Shown: positions 16,054 through 24,278 of the stretch, one piece after another
How the letters are laid out: each line of letters starts with the position of its first letter
How positions within the stretch are numbered: the stretch's first letter is position 1
Notes under the pieces: generated by a model
The model's input: the letters and a program-made list of their open reading frames with translations, nothing else
The model's database searches: none
Told to the model about the DNA's origin: nothing
Assembly (NCBI RefSeq): GCF_019966515.1
Contig: NZ_JAIMIB010000005.1
Coordinates: 62,001 to 126,000, forward strand
Origin: Roseovarius aestuarii
Lineage (GTDB): Bacteria > Pseudomonadota > Alphaproteobacteria > Rhodobacterales > Rhodobacteraceae
Reading direction: 5' to 3'
DNA length: 64,000 nucleotides
Position numbers and translations under genes: made by a program

Positions 16054-17635
16054 TGCAACCACCGAAATGAAAGTCACCGCCGCCTCGGATATCGAGGTTG
16101 ACCGCGACGCGCTTGATGCCTCGATCCATGAGTTTGCCGAGGTCAGTGGCGACTACTATGTGAACTCTTTCCACAAGATCCACGATGCCACCGGCATCCT
16201 GCCCAATACGTTCAATCTCTGGGCGGCAGTGCTCGGTCCGCTTTGGGCCGCGTCACGTGCGATCTGGGGGGTTTTCTGGGCCTTCCTTATCCTTGAGGTG
16301 ATCGCCTGGGTTCAGATCGGCCGTGGCTGGTGGGGTAATCCCGGCGCCGATATGGCCGACCGCGCAGCCCGCCAAAGCGCCCGCGCGCAGGAATTGATGG
16401 ACAAGGCCAATGCTGCGACAGAACAAACCGATATCGATCGATTCAGCAAACTGGCCGAGAATATCCAGGCCGCAGCTGACAAAAGCATGGTCCAGGCAGA
16501 CGCCTCCCAGGCCGAGGCGTTTAGCATCATGGTGACGGGTTTTCTGCTCCTACTGATCTTCAAGCTGATTCAGGGTTTTTATGCAAACCAGGTCTATGAA
16601 AAACAGTATTCCAACTGGCGGATCGATCCGGAAAATACTGAAAGCGGTCGCGCGCCGCGCAACGCCATCATGGGGGCGTTGCTGACCGCTGCCATTGGAC
16701 CACTCATCGTCTACAAATTTACGGTAAGCACGTCGATGGTGCTGCTTGATGAATTCCCCGAAGAGCCCGTATCAAAGGTGATTCTGGGCGAGGGGAACGG
16801 CACGCTTTATGCAACCCTCGCCAAATGGATGGAGGCGCGGATTGACGCGGCCGCCATCGCGGGCGGGGATGTGTTCGACGGGATCGTAGCCGGTGTCCGC
16901 ACCGTGCTCGATGCGCTTACGCTGGCGCTGAATGGCTCACCCTGGCCCGTGGTTATGCTGGTCATTGCGGTGACCGCCTGGCGAGCCGCAGGGCCGCGCG
17001 TGGCGATCTTCACCGTGGCATCGATGGCCTATGTCGCTGTGCTGGGTTATTGGGCCACCGCGATGGAAACCGTGGCGCTTGTTGGCGCATCGGTAATCCT
17101 CTGCGTGGTGATCGGCATTCCGCTGGGTATCTGGTTTGGCAAGTCGCGCCGCGCCTACCGCGCCGCCGAGCCGGTACTGGATCTGATGCAGACCCTGCCC
17201 GCCTTCGTCTACCTGATCCCGGTGATTGCCTTCTTTGGCACCGGCAACCCGCCTGGTATTCTGGCCACGATCATCTTTGGCATGCCGCCGGTCATTCGAC
17301 TGACCGCACTGGGTATGCGCGGTGTACCGGAAAGCATCAAGGAAGCTGCTGTGGCCTTTGGTGCCTCCAAGTGGCAACTTCTGAAGGATGTCGAGATTCC
17401 GTTGGCGCTGCCTTCGATCATGACCGGCGTCAACCAGACCATCCTGATGTGTCTCAGCATGGTGGTGATCATCTCACTTATCGGTGGTGGCGGGCTGGGA
17501 AAGGACGTGCTTGAGGCGCTGCAATATGCGGCTAAAGGCCAGGGCCTGCTTGCCGGTTTCGCCATCCTCTTCCTCGCGATGGTGATGGACCGTATCGTTC
17601 AAGGTGCCTTCCGCCGCGAAGACCAGAAAGACTGA
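16046..17635 (+). CDS. Betaine-class ABC permease (ProW-like) with long N-terminal DUF2628-like extension
   Basis: 529 residues from ATG 16046, inside the end of the ATPase gene. The C-terminal 300 residues are a normal BPD permease with the EAA loop (MRGVPESIKEAAVAFGASKWQLLKDVEIP). Family ProW proteins have about 280-350 residues. The extra N-terminal 190 residues hold a hydrophobic pair (about 57-90, LWAAVLGPLWAASRAIWG, and about 155-180) separated by some 60 charged, alanine-rich helical residues, and then GFYANQVYEKQYSNWR, which resembles the DUF2628 membrane family. The fusion is unbroken, with no frameshift seen. Function of the extension is unknown. Confidence 0.85.
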   Translation: MTDATTEMKVTAASDIEVDRDALDASIHEFAEVSGDYYVNSFHKIHDATGILPNTFNLWAAVLGPLWAASRAIWGVFWAFLILEVIAWVQIGRGWWGNPGADMADRAARQSARAQELMDKANAATEQTDIDRFSKLAENIQAAADKSMVQADASQAEAFSIMVTGFLLLLIFKLIQGFYANQVYEKQYSNWRIDPENTESGRAPRNAIMGALLTAAIGPLIVYKFTVSTSMVLLDEFPEEPVSKVILGEGNGTLYATLAKWMEARIDAAAIAGGDVFDGIVAGVRTVLDALTLALNGSPWPVVMLVIAVTAWRAAGPRVAIFTVASMAYVAVLGYWATAMETVALVGASVILCVVIGIPLGIWFGKSRRAYRAAEPVLDLMQTLPAFVYLIPVIAFFGTGNPPGILATIIFGMPPVIRLTALGMRGVPESIKEAAVAFGASKWQLLKDVEIPLALPSIMTGVNQTILMCLSMVVIISLIGGGGLGKDVLEALQYAAKGQGLLAGFAILFLAMVMDRIVQGAFRREDQKD

Positions 17636-17645
17636 TAAAGCTGAT

Positions 17646-17674
17646 GCAGGCCCGCCTTTCAGCGCCGGGCCTGC
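17646..17674 (+). terminator. Hairpin between permease and ureohydrolase genes
   Basis: Perfect 9-base stem (GCAGGCCCG / CGGGCCTGC) with an 11-base loop and a weak following pyrimidine run. It may reduce read-through into the ureohydrolase gene or protect the upstream message. Confidence 0.5.
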
Positions 17675-17732
17675 CCTTTCATCATTCCGGGAAACAACCA
17701 TTTCCCGGCTGCAACCAAGAAGATTACCTAAG

Positions 17733-18728
17733 ATGACCGATGCCTACCAGAAATCCATGATGGACAACCTTTATTGGTGGGGCATCCCCACCATGTTCCG
17801 GTGCCCCAACGAAGGCCCCGAAGGCAAGGATATCGCCCTTGTCGGCGTGCCGCATTCCACTGGTAACGGCACCACCGAACGCGACCAGCACCTTGGTCCC
17901 CGCGCCCTGCGACATGTCTCGGCGGTGCAACGCCGCGTGCATTCCCTGTTCGGCATAGACCCCTGGAACAGCTGCAACATCGCGGATGTGGGCGACGTGC
18001 CCTTCCCTCGGGCCAATGACAATGAGGATTGCATTCAGCGGATCACCGATTTCTACGCTCAGATCGACAAAGCAGGCACACGGCCCGTATCCGTAGGCGG
18101 CGATCACTCGATCACCGGTGGTATCGTACAGGCCTTGGGCTGCGGCGCCATCGCGCAAGGCCAGCCGGTTAGCTTTCTGCATCTCGACGCCCATACGGAT
18201 GTCTTCACCAAGGTCGACCATTTCCTAGGTGCCAAGAAATCCGCGGCGCATTGGGGCGCCTATCTGGCAGATCAGGGCAAGGTCGACCCGAGTCGCTCCA
18301 TGCAGATCGGATTGCGCGGTCACCCCCGTAGCCTTGACTGGCTGCAACCATCCTACGATTACGGCTACAACATTGTAACTATGGGGGAATTTCGCGAACG
18401 CGGCCTTGCGAACGTGGTAGCGCAAACAAAAGAAGTACTTGGTGACAGACCTGTTTACATCACATTTGATCTCGACTGTCTCGACCCCACAATCGCCCCT
18501 GCCGTGTCAAATCTCGAACCCGGGGAAAAGGGGTTCGACATCGACGAGGCCGTCGGCATCCTGCGCGCTGCTCGTGGCCTGAATATCATCGGTGGAGACG
18601 TGGTTTGCATGATGCCAACAAAGGATTCTCCTAACAATATCACTGCCTTGACCGCTGCGGCGGTGATGTTCGAGATGATCTCGATGATTGCTGAAAATTG
18701 CGCGAATACTGTCTCTAACGCAAGTTAG
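17733..18728 (+). CDS. Agmatinase/arginase-family ureohydrolase
   Basis: 331 residues from ATG 17733. The six metal ligands are visible: VGGDHSITGG (His), HLDAHTDVF (Asp-x-His-x-Asp) and FDLDCLDPTIAP (two Asp), so the binuclear centre should be intact. The family hydrolyses a guanidino group to urea. SNLEPGEKGF replaces the usual GTGTPEPGG region that shapes the specificity pocket, so arginase or agmatinase activity should not be assumed; guanidinobutyrase, guanidinopropionase, guanidine or guanidino-sulfonate hydrolases are alternatives. It ends the betaine-transporter operon, hinting that the imported compound, or a product of it, carries a guanidino group. Confidence 0.87.
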   Translation: MTDAYQKSMMDNLYWWGIPTMFRCPNEGPEGKDIALVGVPHSTGNGTTERDQHLGPRALRHVSAVQRRVHSLFGIDPWNSCNIADVGDVPFPRANDNEDCIQRITDFYAQIDKAGTRPVSVGGDHSITGGIVQALGCGAIAQGQPVSFLHLDAHTDVFTKVDHFLGAKKSAAHWGAYLADQGKVDPSRSMQIGLRGHPRSLDWLQPSYDYGYNIVTMGEFRERGLANVVAQTKEVLGDRPVYITFDLDCLDPTIAPAVSNLEPGEKGFDIDEAVGILRAARGLNIIGGDVVCMMPTKDSPNNITALTAAAVMFEMISMIAENCANTVSNAS

Positions 18729-18953
18729 TTTCGCACTGATGCAACGTGCAGGGCGTTAACGCCTCCCTCATTTGCTTCTGCCTAAACTCTGTCTCAAATG
18801 TACCTCACATTGCAGTGATGCAACAAAACTTGTCTGGTTTCGGCCCTAATTTCGGCCCAGAATTGGGTCACTGTCTGCAAGTGTACATTGTAACCGGGCT
18901 CGTTCAGCCCACATCAGGCTGGATGGCTGCCCCCAGGAAAAAGGAGCAGACCA

Positions 18954-19088
18954 ATGGCAACAGCCGCACCTCCGAACCCACCCACCAAGGACGAGAACAA
19001 ACCCGCGAATGCGAGTGTTCAATCCCATCCGGGCACACGAACACCAAAACCGACACCGATGGTATTTACCGATTTCGCCAGCATTTAA
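18954..19088 (+). CDS. Small proline-rich ORF, 44 residues
   Basis: ATG 18954 follows AAAAAGGAG with 8-base spacing, a near-ideal ribosome site. The product begins MATAAPPNPPTKDENKP and is rich in Pro, Thr, Asn and Lys with no hydrophobic segment, so it should be disordered and cytoplasmic. It ends in MVFTDFASI. A weak hairpin (CCAGC/GCTGG) overlaps the stop and is followed by a T-rich stretch. I recognise no family. It could be a leader peptide, the N-terminal remnant of a lost gene, or a genuine small protein. The strong ribosome site is the main support. Confidence 0.45.
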   Translation: MATAAPPNPPTKDENKPANASVQSHPGTRTPKPTPMVFTDFASI

Positions 19089-19170
19089 TCGCTGGATTCT
19101 GTTGTTTTTGGACGAGTAAAGGGCGTTTTGGTATTGACGCCGACCATACCGGAGAATTCGGTAGGGCGAC

Positions 19171-19189
19171 ATTAGATAACACATCTAAT
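19171..19189. promoter_or_regulatory. Perfect inverted repeat ATTAGAT-AACAC-ATCTAAT
   Basis: Seven-base arms with a 5-base spacer, 127 bp upstream of the DUF4112 gene. AT-rich and operator-like. No cognate regulator is apparent. Confidence 0.35.
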
Positions 19190-19315
19190 AGACTGTTATA
19201 TCAGCTTATTTTTCCCTCTTATCTCGTACAATCGCGGCAGACAATCGCTTGGAAAACGAACAGTTTTCAGCGATTTAACCTACAAATTCCACAACTGCAT
19301 ACTTATGTATACAGT

Positions 19316-19714
19316 ATGAGAGATACGATTCAGCAAGATATGGACGCCGAACTGGAAAAGCTTCACCTGTTTGCGCGCCGGATGGATGCCCTGTTTCGTA
19401 TCCCGGGCACCAGACTGACCGTCGGCATAGACAACCTTTTGGGTTTTCTGCCGGTGATCGGCGACGCCGCGGCCCTGGCCCCCGCCCTCTGGCTGGTCTG
19501 GCGGGCACGGCAGTTGGGTGCCACCACAGGCGCGCAAATCGTCATGCTGGGAAACCTTGCGATTGACATGATCATCGGCTCAGTCCCACTGATCGGTGAT
19601 CTCTTTGACATCGCCTACAACGCCAATATCCGCAACGTCCGCCTGCTTGAAGCAAACCTCGCCAAACGCTCGACCCGGGCACAGGTGGTGACGCGACCCG
19701 AGATACCGGCATGA
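19316..19714 (+). CDS. DUF4112 membrane protein
   Basis: 132 residues from ATG 19316 (an ATG at 19340 is the alternative; neither has a clear ribosome site). The DUF4112 pattern is evident: LHLFARRMDALFRIPGTRLTVGIDNLLGFLPVIGDAAALAPALWLVWRARQLG and MLGNLAIDMIIGSVPLIGDLFDIAYNANIRN. Two short hydrophobic segments with the repeated P-V/L-I-G-D motif suggest re-entrant or peripheral membrane attachment. Function of the family is unknown. The start codon lies inside an inverted repeat (19298-19318) that could hide it in RNA. Confidence 0.8.
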   Translation: MRDTIQQDMDAELEKLHLFARRMDALFRIPGTRLTVGIDNLLGFLPVIGDAAALAPALWLVWRARQLGATTGAQIVMLGNLAIDMIIGSVPLIGDLFDIAYNANIRNVRLLEANLAKRSTRAQVVTRPEIPA

Positions 19715-19717
19715 ATA

Positions 19718-19744
19718 GGGCGGCTGCATCTGCATGCGCCGCCC
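19718..19744. terminator. Hairpin between convergent DUF4112 and ndk genes
   Basis: GGGCGGC / GCCGCCC stem with a 13-base loop that itself contains TGCA repeats. No T-run on either side. Position between convergent genes supports a termination or boundary role. Confidence 0.45.
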
Positions 19745-19766
19745 ATAAACAAATCTCTGAACCAGT

Positions 19767-20189
19767 TTAGCCGACCAGTTCAAGACCTGAGAAGAAATAA
19801 GCGATCTCGACCGCTGCCGTCTCGGGCGCGTCCGATCCGTGGACCGAATTTTCGCCGACGGATTCAGCAAATTCGGCGCGGATGGTGCCGGGGGCCGCGT
19901 CCGCGGGATTGGTGGCGCCCATGACTTCGCGGTTCTTGGCAATCGCGCCTTCGCCTTCCAGCACCTGCACCACGACCGGTTCCGAAGCCATGAACTCGCA
20001 CAGCTCGCCATAAAACGGACGCTCGGCATGCACGGCATAGAACACACCCGCCTGAGCCGGGGTCAGGTGGATGCGCTTCTGCGCTACGATCCGCAGACCC
20101 GCGTCTTCGAACTTGGCATTGATCTTGCCGGTCAGGTTGCGTTTGGTTGCGTCGGGTTTGATGATGCTCAGCGTGCGTTCGACAGCCAT
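19767..20189 (-). CDS. ndk: Nucleoside diphosphate kinase
   Basis: 140 residues, the standard length. It moves the gamma-phosphate of ATP to nucleoside diphosphates through a phosphohistidine. Seen: [16 protein letters not shown] at the start, [12 protein letters not shown], the [16 protein letters not shown] segment and the active-site His in [18 protein letters not shown] precedes ATG 20189. It is alone on the minus strand, divergent from the ABC-F gene and convergent with DUF4112. Confidence 0.97.
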   Translation of the reverse strand: MAVERTLSIIKPDATKRNLTGKINAKFEDAGLRIVAQKRIHLTPAQAGVFYAVHAERPFYGELCEFMASEPVVVQVLEGEGAIAKNREVMGATNPADAAPGTIRAEFAESVGENSVHGSDAPETAAVEIAYFFSGLELVG

Positions 20190-20322
20190 GTCAGCCTCTT
20201 CTCAGTTAAATTCTGGCCGGGCCCAATGCCCGCCCCTTCAGGATTGCGGCCCCACTAACATGGCAAAACCCAGTTGAAAAGCCGCGATTGACGGCGCCTC
20301 TGCAATACGGCACACCGCGCCC

Positions 20323-22176
20323 ATGTTGCGCATCAATGACATATCCTATGCCGTCGCGGGTCGCCCGCTGATCGAGCATGCCAGTACCTCGATCCCCGAA
20401 GGCCATAAGGTCGGCATTGTCGGGCGGAACGGCACAGGTAAAACTACGCTTTTTCGCCTGATCCGGGGCGAATTGGCGCTGGAAACCGGCGAGGTCACCC
20501 TGCCCGCGCGCGCGCGCATCGGCGGCGTTGCGCAGGAAGTACCGGGCAACGAGGTCTCATTGATCGACACGGTGCTGGCCGCCGACACCGAACGCGCCGC
20601 GCTGCTGGAAGAATCCGAGACCGCGCAGGACGCGGCGCGTATCGCCGATATCCAGACCCGGCTGGCGGATATCGACGCCTGGTCGGCTGAGGGACGCGCC
20701 TCGTCGATCCTTCGCGGCCTGGGCTTTACCAGCGATGAACAACGCATGCCGTGTTCGGCCTTTTCCGGCGGCTGGCGGATGCGCGTGGCTTTGGCGGCGG
20801 TCCTGTTCTCGCAGCCCGATCTGCTGCTGCTCGATGAGCCAACCAACTATCTCGATCTCGAAGGTGCGCTCTGGCTGGAAAATTACCTCGCGCGCTACCC
20901 GCATACCGTGCTGATCGTCAGCCATGATCGCGGACTGCTCAATCGCGCAGTAGGGGCAATCCTGCATCTCGAAGATCGTAAACTGACGCTCTATCAAGGC
21001 AATTACGACACCTTTGCCGAAACCCGCGCAGCGCGACTTCTGGCCGCCGAATCCGAGGCAAAGAAGCAAGAAGCCCGTCGCGCCCATCTGCAAAGTTTTG
21101 TCGACCGGTTCCGCGCCAAGGCCAGCAAAGCGGTACAGGCGCAATCCCGCCTCAAGATGATCGCCAAGCTCAAGCCGATCACCTCGCCGCGCGAAGCGGC
21201 GCTGAAGCGTTTCACCTTCCCCGAACCCGAGGAACTGTCGCCGCCGATCATCCGGATTGAAAACGGCATCGTCGGGTATGATGACAAACCCGTGCTATCG
21301 CGGCTTGACCTGCGCATCGATCAGGATGATCGCATCGCCCTGCTGGGCCGTAATGGTGAAGGCAAATCGACGCTTTCCAAACTGCTCTCGGACCGCTTGC
21401 CGTTGATGCAGGGTCGCAAGACGCAAGCCTCAAAACTGCGGGTGGGTTATTTCGCCCAACACCAGGTGGATGAATTGCATGTCGATGAAACCCCCATTGA
21501 CCACATCCGCCGCCTGCGCCCCGATGAAGCGCCCGCGAAACTGCGCGCGCGCCTTGGCGGATTTGGTATCGGCGCAGAACAGGCGGAAACGCTGGTCGGC
21601 AAGCTTTCGGGCGGGCAGAAAGCGCGCCTGAGCCTGATGATCGCCACCATCGATGCTCCGCATATGCTCATTCTCGACGAGCCGACCAACCACCTTGATA
21701 TCGAAAGCCGCGAGGCGCTGGTCGAGGCGCTGACCGCCTATTCCGGCGCGGTCATTCTGGTCAGCCACGACATGCATCTGTTGGGTCTCGTCGCGGATCG
21801 CCTCTGGCTGGTCAAAGATGGCGCGGTCAACCCTTATGACGGTGATCTTGAAACCTATCGACAGCTTCTGCTGAGCAGTGACAAACCCGCAAAAGCCAAC
21901 GCCAAGACCAAACCGGTCAAACGCCCCACGCGCGAGGCTATCATGGCCCGGCGTCAGGAAGTCCGCAAATGCGAAGAACGTGTCGAAAAGCTGAATGAGA
22001 TGCGCGACAAGATCGCTGACAAGCTCGCCAATCCGCGCATTTACGACGAGGAAAACGTGGTCGAGGCCACGAGGTGGCAAAAAAAATACAGCGAAGTGAT
22101 GGATGGGCTGGATCGCGCCGAAGCATTGTGGATCAAAGCGCTGGAAAAGCTTGAGCAGGTTGAATCCGCCAATTAA
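20323..22176 (+). CDS. ABC-F family ATPase (YheS/Uup type)
   Basis: 617 residues with two ABC domains and no membrane segments. First domain: Walker A GRNGTGKTT, signature FSGGWRMRVALA, Walker B LLLLDEPTNYLDLE. The ABC-F linker of about 80 residues (ESEAKKQEARRAHLQSFVDR) follows. Second domain: GRNGEGKST, LSGGQKARLS, LILDEPTNHLDIE. The C-terminal 90 residues are a Lys/Glu-rich coiled coil (VRKCEERVEKLNEMRDKIADKLA). Such proteins act on the ribosome to relieve stalled elongation. There is no obvious ribosome site before ATG 20323. It lies 57 bp upstream of the OmpH-like gene. Confidence 0.9.
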   Translation: MLRINDISYAVAGRPLIEHASTSIPEGHKVGIVGRNGTGKTTLFRLIRGELALETGEVTLPARARIGGVAQEVPGNEVSLIDTVLAADTERAALLEESETAQDAARIADIQTRLADIDAWSAEGRASSILRGLGFTSDEQRMPCSAFSGGWRMRVALAAVLFSQPDLLLLDEPTNYLDLEGALWLENYLARYPHTVLIVSHDRGLLNRAVGAILHLEDRKLTLYQGNYDTFAETRAARLLAAESEAKKQEARRAHLQSFVDRFRAKASKAVQAQSRLKMIAKLKPITSPREAALKRFTFPEPEELSPPIIRIENGIVGYDDKPVLSRLDLRIDQDDRIALLGRNGEGKSTLSKLLSDRLPLMQGRKTQASKLRVGYFAQHQVDELHVDETPIDHIRRLRPDEAPAKLRARLGGFGIGAEQAETLVGKLSGGQKARLSLMIATIDAPHMLILDEPTNHLDIESREALVEALTAYSGAVILVSHDMHLLGLVADRLWLVKDGAVNPYDGDLETYRQLLLSSDKPAKANAKTKPVKRPTREAIMARRQEVRKCEERVEKLNEMRDKIADKLANPRIYDEENVVEATRWQKKYSEVMDGLDRAEALWIKALEKLEQVESAN

Positions 22177-22233
22177 CTCGCTAGGTTGACCGCAACTCGC
22201 GCTCGGGCGCGTCATTCATAATTGGAGCTATCC

Positions 22234-22767
22234 ATGACTTACCGATCCCTCGTCCTTGCCAGTGCGTTTGCCGTCTCGTTGCTGGGCGCGACAGCGCCGC
22301 AAACGACCGTCGCGCAAGAGCAGGAGGCGCCGGTTAAAATCGCCGTCGTCAATATCGATCAGGTAATCGCCCAATCCGCCGCCGGGGCAGCGCTTGGCGA
22401 AAAGCTGAATGCCTTTCAGGAAGAGGCCCAGGGGCAGGTCGCCGAGCAGCAGAAATACATTCAAGATCTGCGGCAGAAAATCTCGGATGGCGTGAACAGC
22501 GAAGATCAGGCGCAACTGGTCAACCTGAGAAAGCAGTTCGAAGACGCCACCGTACAGCTGCGACGCTTCAGCGACGACAAGCAACGCGAGGCGCAGAAAA
22601 TCCGGGCGGAAGGGATGCAGGAAATCCAGAAACAGTTCGATCCGGTGTTCACGGCGATTCAGGAAGAGTTCAACTATGACCTGATCCTGAACAAGCAAAC
22701 CGGCGTCGTGCTTCTGGTGGGTGAGCGTGTCGACATCACCCAGATGGTGATTGACCGTCTGCAATAA
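22234..22767 (+). CDS. OmpH/Skp-family periplasmic chaperone
   Basis: 177 residues from ATG 22234, with GGAG 6 bases upstream. A signal peptide (LVLASAFAVSLLGATAPQTTVAQ) is followed by KIAVVNIDQVIAQSAAGAAL, the usual OmpH start, then a long charged helix (about 60-125, QEEAQGQVAEQQKYIQDLRQ) and a beta strand end. Skp-type proteins hold unfolded outer-membrane proteins in the periplasm. The usual bamA neighbour is missing, so this may be a second paralogue. A terminator follows. Confidence 0.82.
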   Translation: MTYRSLVLASAFAVSLLGATAPQTTVAQEQEAPVKIAVVNIDQVIAQSAAGAALGEKLNAFQEEAQGQVAEQQKYIQDLRQKISDGVNSEDQAQLVNLRKQFEDATVQLRRFSDDKQREAQKIRAEGMQEIQKQFDPVFTAIQEEFNYDLILNKQTGVVLLVGERVDITQMVIDRLQ

Positions 22768-22780
22768 TCTCGCCCGAATG

Positions 22781-22819
22781 CCGGAGGCCAGCATCATCCT
22801 GGCCTGCAATCGGTTTTTT
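22781..22819 (+). terminator. Rho-independent terminator after the OmpH-like gene
   Basis: AGGCCAG / CTGGCCT stem with a 7-base loop, extended by CCG/CGG pairing across an internal loop, and six T directly after. Confidence 0.55.
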
Positions 22820-22941
22820 GGTGCGCTGCGGTCAGTTGGACCGCGGAGTTAACAGTCTGATTGCATTCGCGTGGGAGCACTGACATCGTGCAGATCTATA
22901 CTCGGCCCCGCTTGGGCAATCACGCGAAAAAGGATGCCACC

Positions 22942-23277
22942 ATGCCCTATCCGGATTTCATTACGGCATTTCCCAGCATCGATGTACCCTTTCCGGACGA
23001 TGTTGTGCAGACCGCTGTGGTTAAATCTGAACACGGGTTGGTCGCGTTCTTCACCTTCCCCAAGGATATGGAACTGCCTACCCACGCGCATGGGGCGCAA
23101 TGGGGGACGGTTGTCGAGGGGGAAATCGAACTCACCATCGGCGGAGAGACGAAAATCTACAAGGCTGGTGACAGCTATTCGATCCCGGCCGGCGTCGAAC
23201 ACGGGGCGCTCATCAAGGCCGGCACAAGGGTGATCGACGCCTTTGAAGAAGCGGATCGTTACGCGCTGAAAGGCTGA
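22942..23277 (+). CDS. Small cupin-domain protein
   Basis: 111 residues from ATG 22942, with AGGA 8 bases upstream. A single cupin is evident: LPTHAHGAQWGTVVEGEIELTIGGE (metal-binding His pair and Glu) and the second motif AGDSYSIPAGVEHGALIKAG. Probably a cytoplasmic metal-bound sugar or small-molecule binding/isomerase protein; no substrate can be named. It stands alone, convergent with the phosphodiesterase gene. Confidence 0.82.
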   Translation: MPYPDFITAFPSIDVPFPDDVVQTAVVKSEHGLVAFFTFPKDMELPTHAHGAQWGTVVEGEIELTIGGETKIYKAGDSYSIPAGVEHGALIKAGTRVIDAFEEADRYALKG

Positions 23278-23366
23278 CGGACGGCTTCGAAGCAGACGAG
23301 AACAGATGCGCTAACGCAGACAAGATCGGGCCAGATAACGCCGGCAGCCTCAGATATGCGAGTTGC

Positions 23367-24140
23367 CTAATCGGCGGCGCAAAACTGTTCGTAGTGTATT
23401 TGTACGTCGCCACCCCGCAGCGTGATCACACCCAGGGCTGGCGCCTCACGCGCGGGTCTGAAGCTCTCCCAATCCCAGGCAGGTACAGGCGGCGGCGCCT
23501 GATAGAGTACCGCGCGCATCGTGGCAAAGGGCAGACCGCGCAGCGATCCTGCAATGGGCCGGTGCACATGACCGATGCAAAGCTGCCTGACTTGCTTATG
23601 CCGGGTCAGCAGGTCCAGCAGCGGCTCGGCCTCCTGTAATCGGTCTCGATCCCGCATCGGCAGGCCAAGGTCCATCGGCGGATGATGCATGAAGATCAGC
23701 GTCGGTGTATCCGGGTCTTTCGCCAGCACGTTGCCCAGCCAATCCAATCGTGCGGCGCAGAAGGTGCCGTGGTTATTGCCGGGCGTCAGCGTATCAAGGC
23801 AAACCGCTCGCGCGGCATCTGCGGGCACGGCGTATTGGATGAACTGCGCCATTCCACCCGTCGGCACGGGGCAGTGTTGTCTGACCAACGCCCGATCATC
23901 GTGATTGCCCACCATCGGCAGCCAGGGCATCGCCAGCCGGTTCAGCCCCGCTACTACCCCATAGTAATCTTCAACCGTACCGCGATCCACCAGATCACCG
24001 GAAACAACGCAAAACTCGGCGTCCCGATGGTGCGCATTGATGTGCTCGACCGCCGATGCCAACCGCTGCCGCGGATCATGATCCTGTACCAGCCCCTCGG
24101 CTACGAAATGCAGGTCAGATAGCCAAAGCAGTTTTGTCAT
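23367..24140 (-). CDS. Calcineurin-like metallophosphoesterase (CpdA/GpdQ type)
   Basis: 257 residues with the complete motif series: SDLHF, GDLVDRG, GNHDD, FMHHPP and GHVHR, which bind a two-metal centre. Length and motif spacing match class III cyclic-nucleotide or glycerophosphodiester phosphodiesterases. Likely cytoplasmic; no signal peptide. Substrate may be 3',5'-cAMP or glycerophosphodiesters. Convergent with the cupin gene. Confidence 0.85.
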   Translation of the reverse strand: MTKLLWLSDLHFVAEGLVQDHDPRQRLASAVEHINAHHRDAEFCVVSGDLVDRGTVEDYYGVVAGLNRLAMPWLPMVGNHDDRALVRQHCPVPTGGMAQFIQYAVPADAARAVCLDTLTPGNNHGTFCAARLDWLGNVLAKDPDTPTLIFMHHPPMDLGLPMRDRDRLQEAEPLLDLLTRHKQVRQLCIGHVHRPIAGSLRGLPFATMRAVLYQAPPPVPAWDWESFRPAREAPALGVITLRGGDVQIHYEQFCAAD

Positions 24141-24278
24141 TGCGGTCTCCCGACGCTGTTCACGCGCACTCTAGCGATCCGCTTTCGACCTACAAGCCGA
24201 CAGCTTGCTTAACCAGATCAACGCTTGGCAAAGCACCTCATCCGTGTTGAAAGAGGATAACCATATAAAACGGACGTG

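Larger units (their letters stand above)
18729..19315. other. 587-bp AT-rich intergenic region with many palindromes
   Basis: Apart from the 44-codon ORF at 18954-19088 no gene is seen. Features: a 12-base palindrome GGCGTTAACGCC (18752-18763), repeated TGATGCAAC (18737-18745 and 18816-18824), tandem TTTCGGCCC copies around 18838-18857, the ATTAGAT/ATCTAAT site (19171-19189), and CATACT/AGTATG (19298-19318) over the next start codon. Composition is clearly lower in GC than neighbours. It may be a remnant of acquired DNA or a densely regulated promoter region. No transposase or attachment site is recognisable. Confidence 0.55.

Noticed and set aside
13668..18874. 12-mer TTGGGTCACTGT found at 13668-13679 and 18863-18874, flanking the transporter operon
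   Set aside because: In 64 kb many 12-base coincidences are expected by chance, the flanking bases differ, and neither copy is palindromic, so a mobile element boundary is not supported.
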